A stretch of DNA of 64,000 nucleotides from contig JBAIZL010000376.1 in NCBI GenBank assembly GCA_036971475.1, positions 10,024,501 through 10,088,500 of the forward strand, written 5' to 3'. The position numbers and the translations under genes are program-made. This stretch comes from Prosapia bicincta (taxonomy: Eukaryota > Arthropoda > Insecta > Hemiptera > Cercopidae). Under the pieces are notes generated by a model, which saw only the letters and a program-made list of their open reading frames with translations, did no database searches and had not been told where the DNA came from. Shown one piece after another: positions 37,404 through 48,830 of this stretch. The stretch's first letter is position 1; each line of letters begins with the position of its first letter.

Positions 37404-38760
37404 CAGTAAAAAAAAAAACAGCACTTTTTTCACGTCATAATAACTACGCATTTGTCAGATAGCAAAAAGTGAAAAGAATATTTATGAAGCACTTTTTATT
37501 TAATTCTTTTATTACCCTAAGTTTAAAAGCAAGTAGAAAACAGGTTTACGCAATCAGCATGATATTCAATGCAAACATCAATAAAACCATTCCTCGCTAC
37601 TAGTATTCCCCTTATCATCTTATCAGTAGAATCCTTCTGCTAATGTTGTAAAAAGTGACGGCACCTAAGTCTTTTTGTTGAGCATGAGCAATCTAGACGT
37701 CGTCGCTTTTGTGAAAAACAAACACACAATTTACAGCATAAGCTGGCTTTTTTTACGTGAATAAACCCAAAACACAAGAACTTCGACGTTAGTGGCATCA
37801 GCTTCAAGGCTGAATAGGCGTCACCCAGCTCCTGGCATTGTATCGTTGCGTTTTGTAAGGCTACTATGAAACGGAGCACGCCATGGGTCGGACCATACTT
37901 TAATATCTAAAGTAATAGCTCTTCAAAACAAAACAATGGCTCGTTACAAAATCACAACGATTGACACTTAAATATTTACCAATCAATCGATTAGAAAATA
38001 TACTTCGATTAATTTATTTCTTCAAGTTTTATCTCAGTTTAACAAAATTTTTCATATGTACCCAAAAATATAATTTCGTGTATTACGAGAAACCTGAGGG
38101 TCCTGTAAAATTATTCCGTTCGGAAAATAAGAGAAAATGACATCACAAAACAAAACGTAAAGTGGTAGCACTGTGATATAATCGTACGTGTGAAAATATA
38201 TGGTATTGACTTCTTGTCTTGATTACGAGGTTCTCAGGCATTTACAGAAGCTACTCACAAATATGCGTCAGAGCTAAGCCCAAAACTAAATAGATTCGGA
38301 AAATTTTAAATATTAAATTATAGTAACTCATTTACACAAGCTATCGCCTAGTAATGAAGGACGAAGAGAGCGGCAAGTCTATCGCTCAGATTAATGAACC
38401 ACTGTAAACTGGGAATAGCTTGTCAAAATAATTTGTATTCATTAAGTAAAGCCTCTGCTTAATGCAAGGTCACACGTTTCATAATCCAACAATGTTGAAA
38501 CGTATTGTGAATTTTACACTTATCTCTTCTTTAAACTCTTTTCTACTCACTGAGAGATCGTTTTGCCCAAGCGTCATTTCGCTATTTCGTCACGAATTAT
38601 AACCCCATCGTCGAATAAACTTTCATCTTTGCTCTAACACCGTTCTAACCAATTCCCCCACCCTTCTTGATCAGATCCATTATTCATTATTCTTTCCTAA
38701 TACTAGGGGTTTCTACTAGTTTCATAGTAACTTTCAGGTCATATAATACATAGGCCTACA
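37404..38760. other. Unique DNA
   Basis: No supported feature. A 79-codon minus-strand frame at 37640-37879 has nothing I recognise. Confidence 0.45.
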
Positions 38761-38768
38761 CTATACAC

Positions 38769-39133
38769 CCGGGGCCTCCAACCTACGGCCCACGGGCCAC
38801 ATCCTAGCACCGAACAGATATTTCCGGCCCGCGGAAAGCTAACATACTAAAAAATATGATTTGGTAATATATTTCCTTTCAAGTATTCTTACCATTAAAT
38901 ATGAGTACAATACTCGTCTCTCAACTGCCACTTCTTTTCTCTATAAGTGTAAAACTAACTGTAAACAAGTAAAAAACTAGACAAGAAAATCTCAAAGAAC
39001 CATCACTGAGCTCTTAATTAGAAAAATCTTGTATTGGGCGGGGGCTAGACTTTCGGTCCTAAAATATTGCTGGAACCCTTTCCTCCAAAAGTTTTCGATG
39101 TGGCACTTGAGTAAAAAAAGTTGGAAATCCCTG
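38769..39133. mobile_element. Non-autonomous hAT transposon (365 bp), copy 2
   Basis: It is in the same orientation and family as 24890-25263, sharing long internal segments such as ATGAGTACA(A/G)TACTCGTCTC and CCTCCAAAAGTTTTCGATGTG. The ends have decayed (CCGGGGCCTCC, and a right end ATCCCTG). The flanks CTATACAC (38761-38768) and ATATACAC (39134-39141) form an 8-bp target duplication with one mismatch. It has no coding capacity. Confidence 0.88.
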
Positions 39134-39141
39134 ATATACAC

Positions 39142-39359
39142 CATACAATCCTTTAATCCCGGTCTCGGAACCATGTCATTCTTTGATATGCATAGTAAAG
39201 TTCAGGTATCTACAGTGTCAACTGTTACTAAGTGATAACTTCCGTGTTCCAATACGAAAATAAGCTACTGTTGTCTTACTAACGCTACTGTCCTGGCAGC
39301 TAATAAAGCTTTTAGCTAGAAAGTTGGGTTCAGGTCTTAAAAGAATATCTGGCACAAAT
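39142..39359. other. Unique spacer leading into an array
   Basis: No feature of its own. Similarity to the following array begins gradually around 39360. Confidence 0.4.
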
Positions 39360-40550
39360 GTCTCGTGAAATGTCGGGAACCAAACAGCTGACGGAAATAC
39401 AAGAGCTTTCAGAAACGTAAGACAAAAATTGTCACACATCATCAGATGATTAGGTTTGGTCGTGTAAGGATGTCCGATACCGACTAGTCGCTTAATCTTC
39501 GGCAGTCTGCCAATTGACTGATTAACCAGAGCTTTCAGAAATATAAGACAAAATTGGAAGTTTGGCACGGTAAAGTTTTCAACGTATCTGGCGATTAGGA
39601 TTGTCTAATCACGATTAGGTATGGTCATGTAAGGGTGTCCGATACAGACCCGTCGCTTGGTATATCGGCAACCTAACAGCTGACTGGTTAACAAGAGCTT
39701 TCAGAAACGATAGATAGAATTGGAAGTTTGGTACGGTAAAGTTCTCAACGTATCTGACGATTAGGATTGGTCGTGTAAGGATGTCCGATACCGACCCGTC
39801 ACTTGGTATATCGGCAGCCTAACAGCTGACTGGTTAACAAGAGCTTTCAGAAACGATAGACAGAATTGGAATTTTGGTACGGTAAAGTTCTCAACGTATC
39901 TGACGATTAGGATCGTCTAATCACGATTAGGTTTGGTCGTGTAAGGGTGTCCGATAAAGACCCGTCGCTTGGTATATCGACAACCTAACAGCTGACTGGT
40001 TAACAAGAGCTTTCAGAAACGATAAGTAGAAATGGAAGTTTGATACGGCAAAGTTCTCAACGTATCTGACGATTAGGATCGTCTAATCACGATTAGGTTT
40101 GGTCGTGTAAGGTCGTCCGATGCCAACCAACGCTTGGTATATCGGCAGCCTAACAGCTGACTGGTTAACAAGAGCTTTCAGAAACGATAGATAGTATTGG
40201 AAGTTTGGTACGGCAAAGTTCTCAACGTATCTGACGATTAGGTTGGTCGTGTAAGGATGTCCGATACCGACCCGTCACTTGGTATATCGGCAGCCTAACA
40301 GCTGACTGACTAACAAGAGCTTTCAGAAATGATAGACAAAATTGGAAGTTTGGCACTTTAAAATTCTCTGACGATTAGCTTTGTCTTCAGAAAAACCTTC
40401 TGGCAGTCTAAGGATTTCTGTACCTACAGGTCGCTTGATATATGAGAAGTTAAACAGCTAATTATTTAAAAGTCGTCGACAAAACGAGTGACGTAGCCTG
40501 GCAAAGCACTCCATGCGTCTGATGATTAGCGTTGTCTAATCACATTTGGG
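39360..40550. repeat. 166/146-bp minisatellite, about seven copies
   Basis: AGCTTTC landmarks occur at 39404, 39530, 39696, 39842, 40008, 40173 and 40318, spaced 126, 166, 146, 166, 165 and 145 bp. The short class lacks 20 bp lying between two copies of ACGATTAGG. The long class keeps both copies and contains the hairpin GATTAG...CTAATC. The first and last copies are degenerate. Confidence 0.92.
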
Positions 40551-42980
40551 CTTACAGCTGAAGAGGCTGATATCTCTGAAAGCACTCTACGATAAATCCT
40601 GGTACTTAGATAGAGTCACGTTCACCATTGTGGTATTACAATTTTAAAGAAACAAATGCTCAGTAATTGATTCAAGTAGGATGAAACACTTCAAATAAAC
40701 GACAATGTATGGTTAATCACTTGGGTAAAAAAAACGGAGTGTTTCATCATTTAAGCCGTCATTTTTAATTTTTTCAATGATTTGCGCACACTGCAGGTAA
40801 CCATTTGGAAATGATAACTAATTCTTAAAGAAAAACAATGGAAACTTATTTTATTATTAATCACTACTCAGAGTTTAATTTGAGTACACATAAGTATCCT
40901 AGCTTGTGTACTACTATAAACGCTAAGTATTCAAAACAAATTAACGTTTTTACACTTTTCTTGTGCTAAGAATAAAATGATTGGTAGAACATAATTTACC
41001 AATATGAACAATAGAATAATATGTTTGGTTTAGGGTATAAAACTGATTCAAATTAATTCGTAACGATGAGAAATATCTCCCAGATATTCGAAGGGATATA
41101 ACCTACCTGTTACGTACTTTTCTTTAAATTAAATATTATCTAAAAAACAGTGTAAATGCTTCAGAGAGGGACTCCTTATCGGCCAACCTTTGTCCCTTAC
41201 AAGGTTCGGTACGGCCCAGTTCCTTTCGAATCGTCGGTTAAACGACATCTCTCCCGTCACTCTCGACGTGACGTAGTTTCTTGTGTGTTCTAAACGAGGC
41301 TCGGTTTAGACCATATTTTTCTCTTTGTTTCTCCCGTTGTGGATACTACTATTAGCATTAATAGTGACATTTGAATATAAGTGATTTCTTTTAAGTTCAA
41401 CAGGTAAAATGATAAGTGCGGGAAAGGGTGCACCCGAATAGCTGTCCGACAAGTGGTGGTACTTCGCCCAGTGAGGTATGTGCAAAAATGTCAACTTCAT
41501 TCATTTAATTATTTAAGGTCCTCCGGAAATCAATGTTGCCGTTACATGGCAAAATATTCAACACTACCTATAACATATTTTAAAATATGTGAAAACATGT
41601 TATGGTAGAAACAGTGCTTAATATCGATGTGAAATGAAGACGAGAGTTTCGATAGACTGGCTTGCCTTTTATACTTTGACCACAACCCCTTTGAGTTTTA
41701 TAAGTGTTACTATAAAGAACTTTAGTTTTTTAATATACTAGTAGCACTAGTTGAAAATTGAAACAAGCAAAAAAAATATTGCAACAAAAGTAAAATTATA
41801 TTTAATATCTTTGGAGGTTCATATGATTGAAACCGGAATTTATGTACTGTTGTAAATTTGTGATTGTTTATAGTTTTAAGTTAAAAGAATTTTACCAGAA
41901 ATACGTGAGCATTTTCCCAAATCCTTCCAGCAGCCTGCGATGCTCCAGTTGGTACTTTTACACCCCATACATCACGTCCTGTCGATATCCGTTGAGGCAA
42001 GCGATAGTGTTAAGTTATGCGGGGAGGAAGGTTCCCGCAGGATTTGCGCAATAAATTTATCCTTCTGGGAACAGTAAACCCTGGAGGGGCTGAGGAGGTT
42101 AGCTATATACGTGTAACAACAATACGCCGTAAAGTCACGTGCTTCGATCTCGCTCCTAGCACGTTTCGGGATGTCCTTTGTTTAGTAGCAGGAGAAAATT
42201 TTCTAAGATTATTTTAGTTATAAACCTAAACGTAAAGAAAACAGCAAATATATTTTTCAATTCTTAAACTAAAATTTACGAGCTATGTCTTGCTTGAGCA
42301 ACTACATTAAAACCGTATCGATACCTTTATTACTATTTCTTTAGGGAAGGTTTATTTAAAATAATGGGTAGATTTAATGATTCAAAGTAGCGGAAGAAAT
42401 AAGTTAAATATTCACCTTAATTTATGAAAACTTATTTTCGCCTTAATTTATCTATAAATGTACCACCAACACATTTTAAGCCAAAGCGACTGCCTGTCAG
42501 TAACCTAAAATTAGAAAATGATGTCATGTAAATAAAAGCCTAAATTTCATCAAGAGTAGTATTTAAATATATAATCAATAAAATAAAATCAATATTGTGG
42601 TAAATACAATTGAAAAACCCACTTATATAGAATTAGAAAAACCGACTCAAAAAACCAACAATTTGAAAACATCCATCTACATTTGTAAAACATAATTGTT
42701 GAACAATTTTTCTAATTTTTAAAATATTACTTTCATAAATCCGTAGAAGAAATATTTTTTTATTGTTTTGCCTCGAGCAAACCTCTAAAAGTAGATCCGC
42801 GATGGATTTTTTAGCTTCCTCTAAGGATAGGAATGTGAATATGGAGGAGGAAATTAAGGATACTGGATATAGGAAGGATCAAGTGTGCAAGATCGTGAAG
42901 AACTATCTCTATCGGGATCATAAAACCGTGTCCACTCGTTGCAACCTCTAGTAGGAAGGACAGGAATAACCTGCTACACC
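40551..42980. other. Unique DNA before the long hAT relic
   Basis: AT-rich with some GC-richer patches (41160-41290, 41920-42190). Small frames there (for example 41500-41306 minus, and 42779-42951 plus) begin or contain ATG but have no recognisable motifs or splice context. I do not call them. Confidence 0.45.
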
Positions 42981-42988
42981 CTCTAGTA

Positions 42989-43892
42989 CAGTGTTTCTCA
43001 ATCTGGCGTACGCGAACCCTTAGGTAACTAGGGGGTTCGTGGGATGAAAAGGTGTAGTGGCGGATGTGTAAAATGAGTTATTTAAGCTCAGGCTTGAAGT
43101 ATAGATATTTTTTCAAGGTACCCTTGAAGGGGTTTTTTCAAGGTACCTCAGCTGTCCCACAGGTTATATGTCTGAGATTAGCTGAAATGTTTAGCATACT
43201 TATCTGAGATTTTTTAACAAATAAATAAGGTTAATCTGATCCTCCAGATAAGTTCAATGGCGATCTTCAAATATGAGAGAAGGTAGAATTTATGATGAAA
43301 AAAATTGACTTTTGGAGGTATTGTATCCTTCAAGGCTAGCCAGAAGTATTTAAAAATTTCCACGATTTTTTAAAGAAACCTAGTTACAACTTTCTGGTGA
43401 TGTTAAGCAGGAAATATATCATTACTTGAAGGGATTAAAACCATAACTTGTGGGATAGGCTCCAAAACCTGATGAAATTATTCACTGGATATTAATTCTC
43501 TGGAAGAGAAAATTCTATCAGCATCATTGATATCTCCCAAAAAAAAGCCTGATTAAAATTTTTGCTGACAGTACTCTGTAATTATTTTTCAAGATAAAAC
43601 CTCTCATAAACGTTTGGTCGGACCTTAACGATGAATTTGAACTTCTGTAGCACTTTCCATCTACTGTATTGGTATAAAGAGCATTTTCATCGTACGCGTT
43701 TATCAAAAACAAATACAAAAATAAGTCGGATATAGCCCCCCCCCCCATATATGAGACTGGACTTAACTTCTTTTGAGCCGAACTTCAAAAAACTGTGAAC
43801 AGAAAAACAAGGGCAGGACAGGGATACCATTAATACGTAAGTAAGAAAGTGACTAAAGTATTGCGCAGCTGAAAAAGGGTCGAGAACCATTG
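42989..43892 (+). mobile_element. Degenerate hAT transposon (904 bp) with transposase relic
   Basis: The left end CAGTGTTTCTCAATCTGG and the inverted right end (CAATGGTTCTCGACCC) match the hAT terminal pattern. Possible 8-bp flanks CTCTAGTA (42981-42988) and CTCCAATG (43893-43900) agree at only five positions, consistent with age. The interior carries a broken transposase on the plus strand. The size, about a third of a full element, and the missing N-terminal domains show an internal deletion. Confidence 0.82.
43282..43830 (+). pseudogene. hAT transposase C-terminal fragment (ZBED5-like), broken
   Basis: Plus-strand translation, with frame changes, gives pieces in the order expected for ZBED5/FAM200-type hAT transposases: first MMKKIDFWRYCIL with PEVFKNFHDFLKK (43291-43380); then QEIYHYLKGLKP (about 43410-43450); then FPSTVLV, a stop, RAFSSYAFIKNKYKNKSDIAP (43655-43740); and in a shifted frame MRLDLTSFEPNFKKL (about 43750-43795). 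The last two blocks correspond to the hAT dimerisation domain, whose family pattern is roughly F.TTYLCE..FS....IK.KYRNRLDV..DLRL.LTSI.P. Several stops, at least one frameshift next to a poly-C tract (43737-43746), and the absence of upstream zinc-finger and catalytic regions show that it is dead. Confidence 0.8.
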
Positions 43893-43900
43893 CTCCAATG

Positions 43901-45743
43901 GGAAAATAGATACGGATAGGTAAATAAAAGTAAGTAGGATTGAGGAAACGAGAAAATGGTGCTGGTGAGTAGGAGGGAGGCTCGCATAACTGCAGAAGAC
44001 CTAATCTACATTTGGGGTGAAGGTGTCTACTTCATCATAGAGGTATCTACCAGCAACTGTAATAATCACATCTACTTCAGGAAATCGTCGCCTTAAGTGG
44101 GTACGATTTATTTATTCTCCTGTATCTCCCTGGAAAGAGTCACATGTCTACATTCAAGGTAAACTCATTCACCGTATACTATAATATCGAGTGGGATTAT
44201 TCCATGTATGCAAAGCCTTTTATAATCCCTTTTCCGTGGTAGCCTGACAATCCTACACAATGAAATATTACTACACGTTACTGCCTTTGCTACCCTGTTA
44301 TATTTATACAAGACCAGTTATATAGGCTAATATTATACAGACATAAAATTATCATTTGTAATGAAATCCTAATTTATGGACAGAAATGTATCCACAGTTT
44401 AAAAATGTAAAGAAACCTTTTAAATAGATATTTGACACATGAAGATAAACTTTCAAACACGTTTAATTATAAAGTATTAATTTTCTGCTAACCCTTCTTC
44501 CATTAATGAACGTGGTAATACGAAACTTTGCGACGTTGTGAAAAACATTTCCACAAGTAGGGTAAATCAAGGCATGCCTGTTAAATTAAATTACATGCTG
44601 CTATTGTACGATAAAGCGGCACCAAACACCAGGATACAATTGTTAAGATTATGCCATACCCGTTTACAAATTTTAATTCATTTACTTGAACTTTACAAAT
44701 TAAATTTACATAATTGATATGGTTTTAAGCAGAGTGCTATTTTTACGTCTATGCGATCCAAGTAAAGTAAGTATGTTGTACTTTAAATGCCCTTAACTAG
44801 TTAATAATAAGTGTTAAGCCAATAATTAACAGGCAACTATTACCATATTGAAAAAATCAATGTACAATGAATATAGGTTGGGTAAAAGCAGACACATAAA
44901 GCCCCTGATGGAGGAGGTAGGGTGTTCATGGCATCATATGCGCAATCATTTAGCTGAAATAGACCCTTTTCTATCCGTTATACCCCTAATAAGACGAAGA
45001 ATATATAGATCTAATGAAGGCAAGATAAATGCGTATATGAGGAAACAATAACAATTGACGAGGGTAGTGGCAAATTTTAAAATCGAAAAATGCGCACAAA
45101 CCAGACTCCAGTTGTCACTCCCTACCCCCAAGTATTTGCCTTTCAAGAAAATTCCTTTTAAGATTTTTTGGATTTTCCGAGTCAAAAAAGGGGTTTTCAC
45201 TTTGCCAGTGGTCACTATGCTTTTAACTGTCGTGATGATAGGTTCGATTAAATATTCGCTCCAGTGCGCTTCATGACTCCTACTACTTCTGTCTTATTCA
45301 AGATCTCTTTTCTACATTCAAAAAATGGATTAGATAAGACCAAAGAAATCAGATGGAAAAAACAAATAAAATGATCAAGTTGTAATATAGATGAGGATTA
45401 AAAATTACTGTAAACTAAAAAAAAATAATATAAAAGACAAAACAATGACGAGGCTACAAGCTGATTTTACACACCCCAAAATGATAGCGCAACGCAACAT
45501 ATTTCTATCATTTTGCCAGCCCAAAGCCTGGGAAAGTGTGTTGGAAATCAGGTTTAATAGATAAAGTTTTAAAGTATCTCCAGTTCCGAGAAACTAAGCA
45601 ACATCTATGTTTCGCTCAAAGATAAACTCATTTATGTAGTTCAATGATTTTAAGAGATCCGTGTTCGCCTAAAAGTAGTACGCATTTTTCTCCTGTCACA
45701 ATATTCTGTCGTCATAGCTTACCCTCGTCATCTGTCAAAACCT
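43901..45743. other. Unique DNA with unsupported small frames
   Basis: Two adjacent plus-strand frames (44848-45051 and 45055-45276) overlap a minus-strand frame of similar size. No motif, splice context or homology that I recognise supports any of them. Confidence 0.4.
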
Positions 45744-46180
45744 GATCCTTCGTAAGATTCCTAATGTACGCATATTGCATATTTCGTTGTTCGCATCTTT
45801 CGTAAGATTCCTGGTGTACGCATCTTTCGTAAGATTCCTGGTGTATGCATCTTTAGTAAGATTCCTGGTGTACGCATATTTCGTTGTTCGCATCTTTCGT
45901 AAGATTCCTGGTGAACGCATCTTTCGTAAGATTCCTGGTGTACGCATATTTCGTTGTTCGCATCTTTCGTAAGATTCCTGGTGAACGCATCTTTCGTAAG
46001 ATTCCTGGTGTACGCATATTTCGTTGTTCGCATCTTTCGTAAGATTCCTGGTGAACGCATCTTTCGTAAGATTCCTGGTGTACGCATCTTTCGTTGTTCG
46101 CATCTTTCGTAAGATTCCTAATGTACGCATATTTCGTTGTTCGCATCTTTTGTAATGTTCCTGGTGTACGCATATTTCGT
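45744..46180. repeat. 70-bp compound minisatellite (27+27+16)
   Basis: Two modules alternate: a 27-bp unit (CGCATCTTTCGTAAGATTCC and a GGTG(T/A)A tail) and a 16-bp unit (CGCATATTTCGTTGTT). The order 27-27-16 gives a 70-bp period (16-bp units at 45873, 45943, 46013, 46083), then one 43-bp step. The minus strand has no stop in any frame across most of the array, so overlapping frames of 131, 108 and 106 codons exist. I regard them as products of the repeat. Confidence 0.95.
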
Positions 46181-47425
46181 GTATTCGATCTAATTAGCTA
46201 GGGCTAAGGAAATGACAAAATTATGATACTGAATCGGAAATGGGCGACAATTAAGACATCCCAAGATAGTAGCCTCGCTTACTTGAAGTAGACCTATTTT
46301 ATTCAGGCTAAAGAGAGTGTCTATCCGTGGTCTATCCTAGTTAAAAGTATCGGGGGGAAGCTGCCCGGGGTTTCCTTTAGGTTCGTAAATATTCTTCTAC
46401 TTTGTAAAGAACCAAGCCTTTTGTTTTCGAGTATAAATAAAACATGTTCCCATTACAAAAATTTAACAATTTACAATAATTATTAAAATTTTTAGAGAAG
46501 AATAAATATAATACTCTAGATGTTAAAAAAATTAGGAAGAGCGGTTACGATAAAAAATTGTTAAACAAAGATACAGATTACAACACCAATAATCCACTGT
46601 TTGCGAAAAGTTTTCTCCTAAAAAAATCACAAACAGTTTTAAAATAACCGTCGTAACATAACTCGCAAAATAAATTTAGAAAAATTATTAAATTTACGTT
46701 TCTTAAAAATTATGTAACTGTAAAACTCGTAAAATTTTCGTATATCAACTGGTACTGTACTAAAGTAAAGGATAGCTTTAATGTTACAATATTCTAAATT
46801 TATTCTTCTATTTTTCAAATTAGTAGCGAGAACATAATTATAAAATCAGTTCAAGTGCAGGGAATATTACTGGTTTTAGGAAACTTGAAAAGAGTTTACT
46901 CTTGGACTATTTTTCTAGCGTCTACAATATTGAAATTTTAAAACTAGAAGAATCACACGTTAAAAGGTTTTATAACCTTATCCTATTATAATATCAGACG
47001 GAAAGTACACGTGCGTGCACGCACCCAGTCATACATTGCAAATTTTATTATTTGATTATTTCTACCCTCTTTAATTTTTAAATTTATACATGAAATTTCC
47101 TAAATTTTAAGCGTATATTTTACACTACATAAAATATACAAAAATTAAACGATACATATAAGATAAAATATATTTTCAACATAAAATTAATTTACCTATT
47201 ATATAATGTTGAAAATATATTTTATGTTACAAATAATCCTGCATAAAAAACTGCTTTTTTCACGTTTTTTCACTCAATATTCATATCTCATTTTATGTCT
47301 TTTAATCTACGCTTTTAATATTATTTAATACGTTTTTACACTATAAATTTTATTTTAATAATTTATAACTCAAATTCTGTTGACAATATAGACCAAATTA
47401 TGCAGCGTTTACAAGATGCGGTAAA
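46181..47425. other. Unique AT-rich DNA with two palindromes
   Basis: GTGCGTGCACGCAC at 47011-47024 is a perfect 14-bp palindrome. The arms at 47163-47182 and 47206-47225 form a perfect 20-bp inverted repeat with a 23-bp loop. No gene is seen. Confidence 0.5.
47163..47225. repeat. 20-bp inverted repeat with 23-bp spacer
   Basis: ATAAAATATATTTTCAACAT at 47163-47182 and its exact reverse complement at 47206-47225. Very AT-rich. It may be a small foldback relic. Confidence 0.85.
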
Positions 47426-47507
47426 TAAAAACCATGTCTAACCTACTGCCTATAATTACAGACACATAAAAACCATGTCTAACCTACTGCCTATAATTAC
47501 AGACACA
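47426..47507. repeat. 41-bp tandem duplication (two copies)
   Basis: Two identical 41-bp units starting TAAAAACCATG at 47426 and 47467, with no visible divergence. The duplication looks recent. It is unrelated to the 41-bp GC-rich array. Confidence 0.95.
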
Positions 47508-47940
47508 TAGATAATCAAGTTATGAAATGTCTTAGAATTATTTTCAAATTTTTTCAGAAAAAACAGTACGTAAATTCCAGAAATTAAAAAATGACAGAAA
47601 CAGAGAAACTTTTAGAAAAAATGTAACTGATTACAAAATTTTGTCTCAATTTACGGGTGACGTAAAAATCTTTTCGAAATTTTCTATTTATCCTTTACGA
47701 GGATAAAACACATGTTTAGAAGATATTTACGGGAACGATAAGTGCATTAATGAAGTTGTGTTTGCATCCCTCAGGACAGCGAGGGCACACCGCCCGGTAT
47801 TATTCTGGTAAGGTTAGTGGGTGATGTCACCCTGAGCCTAATCGCTAATTACTGCCAGCCGCAAGTGGTATAGATAAGATTGTGCTAGGCACGCCTACGA
47901 GATACAGACACTGGCTATACTATAAAGTAACAATGGTTTT
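47508..47940. other. Possible intron start downstream of the candidate exon
   Basis: A GC-richer part (47760-47900) contains the near-palindrome GGGTGA-TG-TCACCC at 47819-47832. If the exon at 47943-48170 is real, this is the beginning of its first intron. Nothing else is seen. Confidence 0.35.
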
Positions 47941-47942
47941 AC

Positions 47943-48170
47943 CTGCTTGACCAGAGGCACAATGTTGTTGTTGTTTAAGTTGACATTGTTAACGGTGATG
48001 GTGGTGGTGGCGATAGGGGTGGTCAGCGTTACCACCACGCTTTTCAGTAAAGTATTATTGTTGCCGTAATTCAACAAGCTGCTGTTTAGTTTGCTGGTCG
48101 AGAATCGCTTCTTTTTCTTGGCCGCATCTTTTTTGTTGTCGACGGTACCTAGGGTTGCCACACTGGCCAT
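47943..48170 (-). CDS. Candidate first coding exon of an unidentified gene
   Basis: On the minus strand an ATG at 48170 in a good context (A at -3, G at +4) opens a frame of exactly 76 codons that ends at CAG|GTAAAA, a strong splice donor (exon end 47943). The peptide starts MASVATLGTVDNKKDAAKKK, has a basic stretch (KKKKRFSTSKLNSS, then LLNYGNNNT), and ends in a Thr/Asn/Val-rich low-complexity part and VPLVKQ. The segment is clearly less AT-rich than its surroundings. An upstream out-of-frame ATG 11 bases earlier would give a short overlapping frame. If the donor is not used, the frame runs on to 47895. I do not recognise the protein. It could also be chance in a GC-richer patch. Confidence 0.4.
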
Positions 48171-48830
48171 TCTGCCCCCATGCTCGCCCTTCAACAGCTC
48201 TTGTAACTTCAGTTTGCTGCCGTGAACAGACACTGCACTGAACTTGCCGGTAAACCGTAAAACGTACAAAAAACACAAGCTACACTAATAAAAATACTTC
48301 ACTAATTAAAATATTAAAACAGAAGAGTTTAGAAATCACTTATGTCCATACACTACATAAAGTTAAAGATAAAAACAACATTCATACACGCAGTAATTTA
48401 CAAGTGCACCAACCTTTCAAAGACTTTAAAACAAAGACAAATTTGCAGTTTCATCCCCCGAGCGCCCGCAAGAACACTTCTACACTGCCGGGGAAAAAAA
48501 GCGGTAAGTATTGATTTTTTTTAAGCGCGCGCACCCTTCCCTAGTACAACACAAAATGTTAATATAAAAAAAAACATATCATTTAAAGTTAACGCAAACA
48601 GCTGTAAAATACAAGAAAATTAAATTTACACAAGCTATACAAATAGATCGCAAACAATTCAGCGACGAACGAGCAACAGCGATAACACTTTGTCATAACC
48701 TCACTACTTCTAAACTTGTACTGAATAATGCGAGCTGTTCCCGTAGAGAAAGCCTACGCAGGCTGCCAGACTTGATTGCGACGCGAGAAATTTCCCTCGG
48801 TTTTAACGAAATTTCCCTTTCGCCAGTTCA
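48171..48830 (-). promoter_or_regulatory. Possible 5' leader and promoter of the candidate exon
   Basis: A mixed region upstream of the candidate start, with GC-richer segments at 48450-48540 and 48720-48835. It contains two identical GAAATTTCCC elements (48787-48796 and 48808-48817) spaced 21 bp apart. On the minus strand they read GGGAAATTTC, close to the Rel/NF-kappa-B consensus used by arthropod Dorsal/Dif/Relish. No TATA box is obvious. The role depends on the exon being real. Confidence 0.3.

Noticed and set aside
44848..45276. Two adjacent plus-strand frames with an overlapping antisense frame
   Set aside because: They show no recognised domains and no clear initiation or splice signals. 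Frames of this length on both strands are expected by chance in a GC-richer patch.
45735..46173. Overlapping minus-strand reading frames of 106-131 codons
   Set aside because: They lie entirely in the 70-bp compound array and exist because the unit has no stop in any minus frame. There is no start context, splice signal or non-repeat domain.
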